In this document: one piece after another, positions 36,119 to 44,848 of the stretch | Position numbering within the stretch: position 1 is the first letter of the stretch | How the letters are laid out: each line of letters starts with the position of its first letter | Assembly (NCBI GenBank): GCA_900542325.1 | Contig: UQMY01000007.1 | Location: 1-64,000, forward strand | Source of the DNA: an uncultured Collinsella sp. | Lineage (GTDB): Bacteria > Actinomycetota > Coriobacteriia > Coriobacteriales > Coriobacteriaceae | Reading direction: 5' to 3' | Length of the DNA stretch: 64,000 bases | Notes under the pieces: generated by a model | Database searches by the model: none | What the model saw: only the letters and a program-made list of their open reading frames with translations | What the model was told of the DNA's origin: nothing | Position numbers and translations under genes: made by a program

Positions 36119-39100
36119 TTACGACTTAGATTCAAATAGGTCGCATATCTCTTTGGCTTTCGCCAGGGGATACTGCGCGTAGTAGAATACGTCGCCGTTC
36201 TTTTCTCCGCACACAAAGACTGCGCCCAGCCCCAAGCCTTTAGCGGACGGAACTTTGCATTGTTGTACGCTCTCTTCGCCTTCATCGAAAAGTCGCAGGT
36301 ACCCTTGTTCCATCAGAATGTTATTGGCCTTTGCTGCCCTAATCCTTGAGCCACCTACGCTCAGTATTTTCGAAATCGAGGCATAGCCTTTAGCTTCCGC
36401 CTGATCCATTGAGTAACAGACCGGCAAACGTTCGGCCCCCGCAAAAGCCGCTTCGTAAACAACGCCCTCTCGCATGATTTCCACACTCTTATGGCCATGT
36501 TCATCAAGCTGAAAAGCAGTGAAAAGACATTGAAGCGCCAGCCAGACCTCGCCCGCGCTAACCATCTCTTCTCGATCGGTATGACAGGCGCTATTACGAA
36601 ATTTAGTGAATTGACCCAACGTTTCGCCGAGCGTCCTCCACCAGTCCCCCTTTGACGCCTGCGTCAGCTCTGTATTTTCAACTCGAACAGAGGATGCCAG
36701 TAGCTCACTCTTTTTTTCAATTAATCCTTTGTATTGACCGAGGTTAAGGCTCTCAAGCTCCTTGAGCGGCTTTCTTGCAACAACATAATCGGGAGCAATG
36801 GCCTTTAAGGCCGGCAACAATTTCAAACGCAAGTATCTCTCTGCCGCGCGGCAGAACATTAGCAGGCAAAATGCGCAATCTGAATCGCTATCGGTACCAA
36901 CACTGCCAATGCCAAATATCTTGCACAGAAGAAGCCCCTGTTCGATATTCTCAAGCACCCTATTTTTGCCATTTTGGTCGCACGCGCAATCAGCAAATGC
37001 GCTTTGAAGAGCTTCGCGCGAAGAGAAGCCTATGATTCGACAGTCTTCTGCATCCAGATTAAAGCTTTTAAACGCTTCGCTCACATTGTCCAAATAGGAA
37101 TCGGTGCTTACATCAGAACACCAATCATCTTCATTGACATGTTCCTCGTCCGCGTCAGTTGCCTCCCGTGGAAGAGATTCTCCTCGCGGCAACATATCTT
37201 TCGCCGCATTGAGCTCCTCAATAGCTCCAGTTGTCTGGTACTTTTCCCAATGCTCAACCCATGCCGTGTCGAGAATTCGCTTCATCGTTGCAACGTTCTC
37301 ATTAATCTTCCACGCTGCATAGTCAGCAATTACGTAAAGGCGATACTTAGCTCGGCTTGCCGCAACATTCACGATATTTGGATTTACAAACCTGATTGCA
37401 CCTTCACAACTACGACTTGTATCGCACCCCAAGACAAATATCACCTGATGGGCTTCTTTGCCTTGAAACGTATGAACCGTACCAATATTAAACTTTGCGA
37501 ATGCACTCCAAGCACGCTCTGCTATTCCTTCAGGCGTCTCTTCTAACAGCCTATTCTTAAGCCCGCTGACAACAGTTTTAAACGGAGAAATGATATAGAG
37601 GCTCGGAATAGAACACTCTTCATGCTCACCCGACCCGCCGGCTTTTTTCTTAGTCGCAGCCGCCGTTTTCCTAAAAGCCTCCTTGACAATCTCGTACACT
37701 CTGTCGCCCTGAGCATCAACATAGTGGTCGCGATTGCCGCGTTCAAATCCTGCAACATTGATCCACTGTGAGGACTTTAGATAAAAGCTGCCAGCGAGAT
37801 CCTTTTTTGGATTAGCCGTCTCGTTAAGCATGGAGCCCTGATACGAAATTTCATTCGAGATATCGAACATGGGCGATATGCAGCGACGATGAACCACAAG
37901 CGGGCAACCAATCCATTGATCACCCTCGCCATTGCTGCGCAGATGGCCATAGGGATTAACGGCATCGGCAAGTCGTTGGACCGAAGCCATGTCTCCCTTA
38001 AACGGCAGCAATACTTTTTTACCAAGGGTAGCGCGGAGCTCCTTAACATCCCCAGTAATCACAGGCTCAATCTGAGAAGGGTCGCCGACAATCATTGCAC
38101 GTCGACTGCGGGCAAGGGCACCCAAAGCGGCATACGGCACCGCCTGTCCAGCCTCATCTATAATCAACAGGCCGAACAGGGGTACAGCCCCACCAATCTG
38201 AACATCCTCAAGCATGCGACCAATCGACGCAAATGTGGAAGAAATCACTGGGGTAAGCAAACCGAGTGCCTGAAAAAGCGCAGGGGCCATCTTCCGTCTG
38301 TCGGCTTGCGTGAACTCTATCAACTCCTTTTTGCCAGAATCGGCGCCTTTGTCTTTAGCTCCCCAGTATGTTCGTAGAAACGTAATGTTGTTCCGCATGC
38401 ATTTTGATTCGAGAATGAACTCGCGTGTCACCTGCAGCGCGTACAGAAATAGCAGGTTACGCTCCTTTTTTAGTTCATCGTCATCGGATGGATTATAAAG
38501 ATGAGCGCTCTTTCGGCTTTCGTTATCCCCCTTTGAGATAGACTCAACAAAACGCTCGTCAATCGTCTCGACAGATTTAGTGCCCTTGACTACGTCCTCT
38601 AACCCCTTAATCTTCACCTGCAAAGAGACTAGTTTCTTCTTTTCATTCTCTAATTCTTCGTATTTGTCCTCAAATCCCGTACGCAGCTCAACAAGTTTCT
38701 GCTCCGACTTGGTTTGCTGCATAAAGGAATCGAGCTCTTCACGGCAATCGGACACGCGACCCTTATACAAAATGCTCCAGATCCGTCCACTGGCCTTTTC
38801 TTCCGCATCGCGCAGCTCTTTTTCGAGCGCTCTCTTTCTCTCCTCATAATCGGCGGTATACTTCGCAATGTCATCAAGATATTTCCGGACATCGCCTGCA
38901 GCACCGCCTTCAAAAGGATGAGGCAGGCATACCGTTTCGATTGTCAGCTCTTCAACTATCTTTCGCTCGTCCTTTTGACACTCACGATCCAATTGAGGCA
39001 AACGCGATTTAAGGTTCAGAAGCTCGCGTTTCTTAGCGGCTTGTTCCTCCATTCGATCGAATCGATCGGATACCTTTTTGTATTGAACAAGAAACAGTTT

Positions 39101-40717
39101 CTTCGCCTTAGAAAACCGCTTGCCCTTTCCCAGCCCGCCGCTAAACTGCAGCGAAGAAAGCTCGCAATCTCTGAAATTATTAATATTCCTACGGTTTCCC
39201 AGACATGCCGCAATCATAAGCCCAGGATGCGCAGGGTCGCGAAGATTGCCATTATTGTCAACGAGCGCCGAAGAGAAATAGAGATCATCCACCGGTTTCT
39301 GCTCGTTTTTCTTTCCCCAAACAATGTTGGACAAATCTGACTCTAGAAACTCCTTTTTCTCAGATTCGTCTATACCCTCCCAGAACGCCTTTCCATCAGG
39401 AAGCTCTTTGGCGATATTCTCAACTGCTGCATTGTTTGTCGAGCAGACCAAAATGCTGAGACTATTTATCGCATCTCCGGTCCTGCCCTTTTTGAAGCGA
39501 TATGGATTCTCAGCATACTTGAGATAATCTTTGCTAAGTTCCACCTCTTCGAAGGCGTCATCGGGCTTGTCATATTCGCACAGCAGACGGGCTTTTTCGA
39601 CAACGTTAGCCGCAACGATGTCCTTGAGCAGGGTTGTTTTTCCCGTGCCCGGGGGACCGTTAACCGACATAACGTCGTTTGCGGGGTATTTGCGTGTCGA
39701 ACCGCCACGACCAACCGCAAGATTTACCGCCACTTGTTGCATCAAACTCAAGGAGTATTTACTCGGCCAGCGACCGATAGGTGTAGCGCCGGCTCCCAAC
39801 ACTTCAGAAAAAAAATCTGCACGGGCAGTCAGATCATCATCGTCTTCGCCGCCCAGAAGATCAATCTCTCCACAGGCAGACTCCTCCCTCAAGCCGCCTT
39901 CAAGGTAAGCGGCGACTAGAGGCAGCGGCCCCTTATCCAAATCGTCGAATGACCCTGACTTGCACTGCTCATTTATCCGGGAAATATCTTTTGCGAAAAA
40001 TGAGTGACAGAGCGATTGGTCGAACACTGGGTACGCATCGCCCCCATTGTCCTTTGGCTTCATTGCTCTATATTCAACAAGCAGCCTTGAACACCACTCG
40101 CTGATACGTTCAGCCCCGTCACCGTCGGGAAGGCAGCTGGCAATCCCCTCAATCATTGGTCGGACGCAACTATCGACAAGGTCCCTAATGACACCATATG
40201 TCAGCTTTGTTCCATTGAGTTTTTCGTTGATTTTATTGCGGATTTCATCCTGCTCTTTCTCAAAGCTAACGATGGCATTTAGGCTATTCCCGACGTTCCT
40301 CTTCAACCACCAAAATAAAGAGGACAACTCAAGGCTGACAAATTGACCATCAGGACTCACACCTAATAGTGCGACCGTCATGCACTCATCCTCTTTTTCG
40401 ATTTCATTCCCCGGTTTTTCTGCAATATAAGTCATGACCGCTTCGCGCGGAACGGAGCCCAGGTGACAATAAATCGTTGAGATCGGCCAGTTTTCGCCGT
40501 TTGTGACACTATCCGCACGTTCTCTCGCTTCTTCAAAAGGCGTCCTTAAGTACTGGTCGTCCCGCTCTTCTGGAACAAAGCAGTCATCAAGCATTCCTTT
40601 TCTGGGCCTAGGCGGATTTTTCTTATCTTCGGGTTGGTCGCCTTGGCTCAAAAAATCGAGCAAATACCAGTAATCCAACGCATCGCCAATTGCTTGCTTT
40701 TTCTCAGCAGGGGTCAT
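36119..40717 (-). CDS. Giant SF1 (Upf1-like) helicase with HEPN motif
   Basis: A 1532-residue protein. The N-terminal 340 residues are unrecognised. Helicase motifs follow: Walker A NGPPGTGKTTLL (about 352), a long coiled-coil insert (about 560-740), DEAGQAVPYAALG (about 856), GDPSQIEPV, the TVHTFQGKE motif and NVAASRAKYRLYVIAD (about 1120). This is the Upf1/Dna2-type layout. After the helicase comes a helical region ending in FRNSACH (R1374, H1379), an RNxxxH signature of HEPN ribonucleases, and a final small winged-helix-like domain (PSAKGLG). GC content is well below the neighbours, showing recent acquisition. Start is inside the tail of the upstream WYL gene, so the pair is translationally coupled. 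Confidence 0.85.
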   Translation of the reverse strand: MTPAEKKQAIGDALDYWYLLDFLSQGDQPEDKKNPPRPRKGMLDDCFVPEERDDQYLRTPFEEARERADSVTNGENWPISTIYCHLGSVPREAVMTYIAEKPGNEIEKEDECMTVALLGVSPDGQFVSLELSSLFWWLKRNVGNSLNAIVSFEKEQDEIRNKINEKLNGTKLTYGVIRDLVDSCVRPMIEGIASCLPDGDGAERISEWCSRLLVEYRAMKPKDNGGDAYPVFDQSLCHSFFAKDISRINEQCKSGSFDDLDKGPLPLVAAYLEGGLREESACGEIDLLGGEDDDDLTARADFFSEVLGAGATPIGRWPSKYSLSLMQQVAVNLAVGRGGSTRKYPANDVMSVNGPPGTGKTTLLKDIVAANVVEKARLLCEYDKPDDAFEEVELSKDYLKYAENPYRFKKGRTGDAINSLSILVCSTNNAAVENIAKELPDGKAFWEGIDESEKKEFLESDLSNIVWGKKNEQKPVDDLYFSSALVDNNGNLRDPAHPGLMIAACLGNRRNINNFRDCELSSLQFSGGLGKGKRFSKAKKLFLVQYKKVSDRFDRMEEQAAKKRELLNLKSRLPQLDRECQKDERKIVEELTIETVCLPHPFEGGAAGDVRKYLDDIAKYTADYEERKRALEKELRDAEEKASGRIWSILYKGRVSDCREELDSFMQQTKSEQKLVELRTGFEDKYEELENEKKKLVSLQVKIKGLEDVVKGTKSVETIDERFVESISKGDNESRKSAHLYNPSDDDELKKERNLLFLYALQVTREFILESKCMRNNITFLRTYWGAKDKGADSGKKELIEFTQADRRKMAPALFQALGLLTPVISSTFASIGRMLEDVQIGGAVPLFGLLIIDEAGQAVPYAALGALARSRRAMIVGDPSQIEPVITGDVKELRATLGKKVLLPFKGDMASVQRLADAVNPYGHLRSNGEGDQWIGCPLVVHRRCISPMFDISNEISYQGSMLNETANPKKDLAGSFYLKSSQWINVAGFERGNRDHYVDAQGDRVYEIVKEAFRKTAAATKKKAGGSGEHEECSIPSLYIISPFKTVVSGLKNRLLEETPEGIAERAWSAFAKFNIGTVHTFQGKEAHQVIFVLGCDTSRSCEGAIRFVNPNIVNVAASRAKYRLYVIADYAAWKINENVATMKRILDTAWVEHWEKYQTTGAIEELNAAKDMLPRGESLPREATDADEEHVNEDDWCSDVSTDSYLDNVSEAFKSFNLDAEDCRIIGFSSREALQSAFADCACDQNGKNRVLENIEQGLLLCKIFGIGSVGTDSDSDCAFCLLMFCRAAERYLRLKLLPALKAIAPDYVVARKPLKELESLNLGQYKGLIEKKSELLASSVRVENTELTQASKGDWWRTLGETLGQFTKFRNSACHTDREEMVSAGEVWLALQCLFTAFQLDEHGHKSVEIMREGVVYEAAFAGAERLPVCYSMDQAEAKGYASISKILSVGGSRIRAAKANNILMEQGYLRLFDEGEESVQQCKVPSAKGLGLGAVFVCGEKNGDVFYYAQYPLAKAKEICDLFESKS

Positions 40718-41888
40718 TTGAATCAGTCCTCGCACTCACATAGATACATTTATGTCCAATGATGTCCACGACGTCATCGCGCAATTTCTTTGGTTGAAGT
40801 ATCTCAAACACATCGAGCCACTTCATCGCCCATGTTTTCATGCCGTCATACGATGCCATAAACGAATACTCTGGATTTGGGTGCCCGTCCTGCGTCTCGC
40901 ACCGAAACCCATCGTTCCCGGCAAATTCGGCTAAAAGATACTTCTCCTTTGCCTGGCTATGGCACCTTGCGCGAACCGTAACTATATCGTCACTAAACAT
41001 CCTGTTCACGCCAGCACGAGAGAACCTTTTCGCCTCTTCGGCCATCGCTTCAAAACGACCTTTTGCATCATCCACTGGTCCAGCAATGGTTATATCCCGC
41101 AGGCTATCAACTCGAATTGCGTCAAAAGACCTCGCAGCACCCTTGTGACCCACAAACAGGTAGTAGTAGCCATCGTGCATGCATAGATGATATGGCGTAT
41201 GGCTATGCAGTCGCCCCTTATCAGAAGTTCGAAAGCGGACTCTCTGCCTTTGGCTAATGGCCTTTTCCAATAACTTCAAATTTGCAAGCGTTGCTTCCAT
41301 ATTTGCAATTCTGCCGCTTTTGAGCAGGGCGTTTTCTTGAGCCAAACGATCTTCAATCTGCTGCCTTTCTTCGCCGCACAGCAGGCGAAGAACTGCATGC
41401 TCGAGCGCGTCGGCTCCACCTACACCCGTAGAAGCTTCGATGAGACGGCACAAATGCTCAATTTGCGCACCATCAATTTGACGCTCTATGCTGTACAGGT
41501 GCTTCGCATTTTTAGGAGCAGGATCCCCCTCACCATTCGTCAGTCGCTCGCCCTTACATGCCAACCGACTTGCAATCACTGTGTAGAACGGATTCAGGCA
41601 ACTGTTGTCGAGGTCGATTCTATTCATCTCGGTTAACGGACTGACGCCCGCATTATTGCAGAGCGAAGGCTTTTTTGATCCAGAATCAACAAGTGCGTTC
41701 AATACGCCCTGCACTGTGTCACGCTTAACTTCATATCCATAACGAGCTTTAAGCTCCGCCATTATGTCCGAAACGCTCAACCCTTTGCCAAGCCCAGCAT
41801 CGGTTTCCTCCAATAGGATACGCTCGACATATATCGCCAGCTCCTTTGGATATGCTCGGTGATTTCCTTGGGTTTTCGGTTGAACCAT
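40704..41888 (-). CDS. WYL-domain transcriptional regulator
   Basis: A 394-residue regulator with an N-terminal winged helix-turn-helix (residues about 10-75, LSVSDIMAELKARYGYEVKRD) and a C-terminal WYL domain (HTPYHLCMHDGYYYLFVGHK). WYL regulators typically repress defence operons and sense nucleic acid or nucleotide signals. The start at 41888 has GGAGG. Its stop overlaps the start of the giant helicase gene by 14 bases, so it almost certainly controls that gene and itself. GC content is low like the helicase. Confidence 0.9.
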   Translation of the reverse strand: MVQPKTQGNHRAYPKELAIYVERILLEETDAGLGKGLSVSDIMAELKARYGYEVKRDTVQGVLNALVDSGSKKPSLCNNAGVSPLTEMNRIDLDNSCLNPFYTVIASRLACKGERLTNGEGDPAPKNAKHLYSIERQIDGAQIEHLCRLIEASTGVGGADALEHAVLRLLCGEERQQIEDRLAQENALLKSGRIANMEATLANLKLLEKAISQRQRVRFRTSDKGRLHSHTPYHLCMHDGYYYLFVGHKGAARSFDAIRVDSLRDITIAGPVDDAKGRFEAMAEEAKRFSRAGVNRMFSDDIVTVRARCHSQAKEKYLLAEFAGNDGFRCETQDGHPNPEYSFMASYDGMKTWAMKWLDVFEILQPKKLRDDVVDIIGHKCIYVSARTDSNDPC

Positions 41889-41964
41889 AGCCGCCTCCAA
41901 TCTGAACAATCAACATTTTATTCAGTCAATATAACCAGGAGATTGAAAGTGCCGCTATTTAACG

Positions 41965-42004
41965 GTGAACGGCGAAGCCATCCATAAAGGGCTCCGCCGT
42001 TCAC
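41965..42004. promoter_or_regulatory. 15-bp inverted repeat upstream of the WYL gene
   Basis: Arms 41965-41979 and 41990-42004 pair over 15 bp with one mismatch. It lies 77-116 bases upstream of the WYL start codon. It may be the regulator's operator or a terminator for transcription from the right. Nothing coding was found in 41889-42239. A further inverted repeat with GTACCGGCGG (about 42192) and CCGCCGGTGTCC (about 42218) looks like an IS end. Confidence 0.5.
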
Positions 42005-42239
42005 AAAAAGAGTAACACAACCCGTATACGACGTATTGACTATTAGAGCGCGCTCGTAGCAAATTTGAATCTTGAATCAGACATGGGCGCCCAGCATCGT
42101 CTATACGCGCCATAATCGCCGCTGGATAAATCATGACGGTACCAGTATTGTGAGTATTTATGCGTTTCCGTACCGCGAATATTGCGGGACAGTACCGGCG
42201 GTATCGTGAATCGGTACCGCCGGTGTCCGTTCAGCACCG

Positions 42240-42512
42240 TCAGCCGTATATGTCGCGCATGTTGACGTCTCCCATCTCTAGCCAGACAGTGCCGTGCACG
42301 ATCCTGTCCATGATCGCCCCGGCGTAAATCCCGCCGCCCAACCTGGCGTGCCAGCCCTTCGACCTGTACTGCGCGCAGAAGACGGTCGAGGACGAACCGC
42401 AGCGCAGCTCCATGAGCTCGAGCAGCATCGCCCTGAACAGGTCGTCGGGCTTGTTCAGCAGCCACTCGTCGAGCACGAGAAGGCCGTACCCGCCGAACTT
42501 CCTGAGCAGCTA
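42240..42512 (-). pseudogene. istB: Remnant of IS21-type istB ATPase
   Basis: About 89 codons of the C-terminal end of an IstB-like transposition helper survive: VLDEWLL (Walker B), the LLELMELR helix, STVFCAQY, and the MDRIVHGTVWLEM motif up to the natural stop. The frame is closed by a TAG at 42510-42512, and the Walker A half and istA are missing. This is a decayed insertion sequence marking the junction between the helicase module and the restriction module. Confidence 0.75.
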
Positions 42513-42844
42513 GCGCTCATGCTCAATTCCGAAAAACGGATGTGACCAAACCCGTAATCACGACGTTAACAAACACACGGCGGGATGCCCGCCGCCAAGG
42601 ATGGCAACCACTGACGTGTGCGGCGGAGTACGTGACGGCGGCGCCCCGTGAACATCATGCGCGCGTGGGCGTCGCGCAGCAGTGTTTGCCGGCGCTGGGC
42701 GGCAAAAGATGTTGTTTGCGTTAACTTTGCCTGTCCGAGCTCGCATGCAGATTTCCATCGTAGGTCAAGCCTATACATTGGCGCAACCCGGCTTTATAAT
42801 CGCGCTATTTTCTGCTAATTCGCGTTATTTCTTGTTCGGGGGCA
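42513..42844. other. Intergenic remnant region
   Basis: No intact gene is seen. GC-rich stretches with CGGCGGGATGCCCGCCG-type hairpins, possibly further decayed insertion-sequence DNA, give way at about 42770 to AT-rich sequence that probably holds the promoter for the methyltransferase operon. Confidence 0.4.
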
Positions 42845-43774
42845 ATGATGGAAGAGTCTTGGGTGACTATGAAGGATATAGCCTCCCATGTTGGAGTGAC
42901 CCCGGAAACGATTCGCAGCTGGATTAAAACCAAGGAGTTTCCCGCCCAGAAGGTCGGCCACCAGTGGAGATTCAAATACAGCGCCGTTGACGCGTGGACG
43001 GAGGGACGTTGCTCCGAGACGGATTGTGAAAAACCCGATAATCAGAGCGAACACTTTGAGCCAACCTTGATCAACGGCGACTGTCTGGAAGCCCTTCATG
43101 GCCTCGCTAGCGATTCAGTTGACCTTATTCTTACCGACCCTCCCTATAACCTCGGCCTGTTCATGAAGGAGCGCGCAACGAACCTCAAGGCGCTCCGAGA
43201 TAACTACTTCGGGGCGGCGGGCTGGGACAACCTCGAGTACGAGGAATGGAACGAGTCCATGGACTCGTTCTTTGAGGAAGCCGCCCGTGTCATGAAGCCG
43301 GGTGGTTCCATGATCGTATTCATGGCGGTCATCAAGGTCGAGTCGATTATCACGCAGGCCGTAAAGCACGGGTTCTATTACAAGACAACCGGGACATGGC
43401 ATAAGCAGAACCCCATGCCGAGGAACATGAATCTTCACTTCGTGAATTCCACCGAATCGTGGATCTACTTCACGTATGGAGCGCGAGTCGGCACGTTCAA
43501 CAACGACGGCAAGGCCGTTCACGACTTCTTCGAGTCCCCGGTCACCCCGAAGCGAGAGCGCGAGTACGGCAAGCACCCGACCCAGAAGCCCGTCGCGCTC
43601 ATGGACTTCTTCGTTGAGAAGCTTTCCAATCCGGGCGACCTCGTGCTCGACCCCTTCATGGGCAGCGGAAGCTCCGGGGTTTCCGCGGTTCGCGACGGAA
43701 GACGTTTTACCGGCATTGAACTAGAGAAGTCCTATTACGACATCGCAACCAAGAGGATCCAGGACGAGCTATGA
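42845..43774 (+). CDS. N4/N6-type DNA methyltransferase with excisionase-type HTH
   Basis: A 309-residue beta-class amino-DNA methyltransferase. Residues 1-55 form a MerR/excisionase-type helix-turn-helix (TPETIRSWIKTKEFPAQKVG), an unusual N-terminal addition. TDPPYN (97-102) precedes DPFMGSGSSGV (about 270), the beta-class order. It probably protects host DNA at the site cut by the downstream restriction proteins. A GGGGG site precedes the ATG. Its stop overlaps the cytosine methyltransferase start by 4 bases (ATGA). It begins a five-gene plus-strand operon. Confidence 0.9.
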   Translation: MMEESWVTMKDIASHVGVTPETIRSWIKTKEFPAQKVGHQWRFKYSAVDAWTEGRCSETDCEKPDNQSEHFEPTLINGDCLEALHGLASDSVDLILTDPPYNLGLFMKERATNLKALRDNYFGAAGWDNLEYEEWNESMDSFFEEAARVMKPGGSMIVFMAVIKVESIITQAVKHGFYYKTTGTWHKQNPMPRNMNLHFVNSTESWIYFTYGARVGTFNNDGKAVHDFFESPVTPKREREYGKHPTQKPVALMDFFVEKLSNPGDLVLDPFMGSGSSGVSAVRDGRRFTGIELEKSYYDIATKRIQDEL

Positions 43775-44835
43775 CGAAACCGACAGTAATTGATTTGTTT
43801 GCCGGCGTGGGCGGCCTTTCTCTTGGGTTCGAAATGGCCGGTTTCGACGTGAAGATTGCAAATGAGTTCGATCCGTCTATTGCCGAGGCATACACACGCA
43901 ATCGGCCGGATACCAAAATGGTGGTCGCCGATATTCGTGACCTCGATATTGAGAAGACCTTTTCCGAGTACGCGGGCAAGACGACCATCGTCATCGGCGG
44001 CCCTCCCTGCCAAGGATTCTCCCAGAAGGGCCAGAGGAAGAGCATCAACGACCCGAGGAATTTCCTCTTCCTCAAGTACTACGACGTGGTCAAGTTCGTG
44101 AAGCCGAAGTACTTCGTCATCGAGAACGTCCCCACCCTCCTGACGACCGAGAACGGCTACTTCAAGAACGAGATAGTGGAGCTGTTCAGCGCCCTGGGCT
44201 ATGCCGTCAACTGCGGCGTCCTTTGTGCTGCTGATTACGGCGTGCCGCAGGATAGGCACCGTACTTGCATCATCGGTAAACTTGACGCCGACGAGACCGT
44301 CGCCCTCCCGGCCCCCTACGGCCGATCCGCGACCATATGGGACGCCATTAGCGACCTCGCCTATTTGGAATCCGGAGAAGGCGAGGAAGTCTCAAAATAC
44401 CGCAACAAGCCACAATCGGCATACCAACGCATGATGCGCGATGGGTCGACCGAGCTCTACAACCACATCGCGACCGCGCACTCTAAGATCACCCTGGAGC
44501 GACTGAGGATGATTCCGCCCGAGCACGGCAAGGAGATGCTCCCCACCGAGCACCTCACCAAGTCCATCTACAGCGGCACTTGGTGCCGGATGAAGAAGGA
44601 TGGCATCGCGAGGACGATCACTACGCGGTACGACACGCCGTCATCGGGCGAGTTCACGCACCCGTTCCTGAACCGAGCGATAACCACTCGGGAGGCTGCT
44701 CGCATCCAATCCTTTCCGGACACGTATCATTTCTATGGGGCCAAGTCGTCACAGATGAAGCAAGTCGGCAACGCTGTCCCACCCCTGCTTGGTAAGGCAA
44801 TTGCCGAGCAGATCATGCATGACCTCAAATCGTAA
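43771..44835 (+). CDS. C5-cytosine DNA methyltransferase
   Basis: A 354-residue C5 methyltransferase with motifs in order: DLFAGVGGLSLGFE (I), NEFD, GGPPCQGFSQ with catalytic C80 (IV), YFVIENV (VI), QDRHRT (VIII) and late QVGNAVPPLL (X). The target-recognition region is short (about 190-270). Together with the preceding amino-methyltransferase it would methylate the two strands of a non-palindromic site, as in LlaJI systems. The 4-base overlap with the previous gene indicates translational coupling. Confidence 0.95.
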   Translation: MTKPTVIDLFAGVGGLSLGFEMAGFDVKIANEFDPSIAEAYTRNRPDTKMVVADIRDLDIEKTFSEYAGKTTIVIGGPPCQGFSQKGQRKSINDPRNFLFLKYYDVVKFVKPKYFVIENVPTLLTTENGYFKNEIVELFSALGYAVNCGVLCAADYGVPQDRHRTCIIGKLDADETVALPAPYGRSATIWDAISDLAYLESGEGEEVSKYRNKPQSAYQRMMRDGSTELYNHIATAHSKITLERLRMIPPEHGKEMLPTEHLTKSIYSGTWCRMKKDGIARTITTRYDTPSSGEFTHPFLNRAITTREAARIQSFPDTYHFYGAKSSQMKQVGNAVPPLLGKAIAEQIMHDLKS

Positions 44836-44848
44836 GGAGTGGTGAACC

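Noticed and set aside
42043..42465. 140-codon minus-strand frame
   Set aside because: Alternative frame of the istB remnant; conserved IstB residues are in the neighbouring frame.
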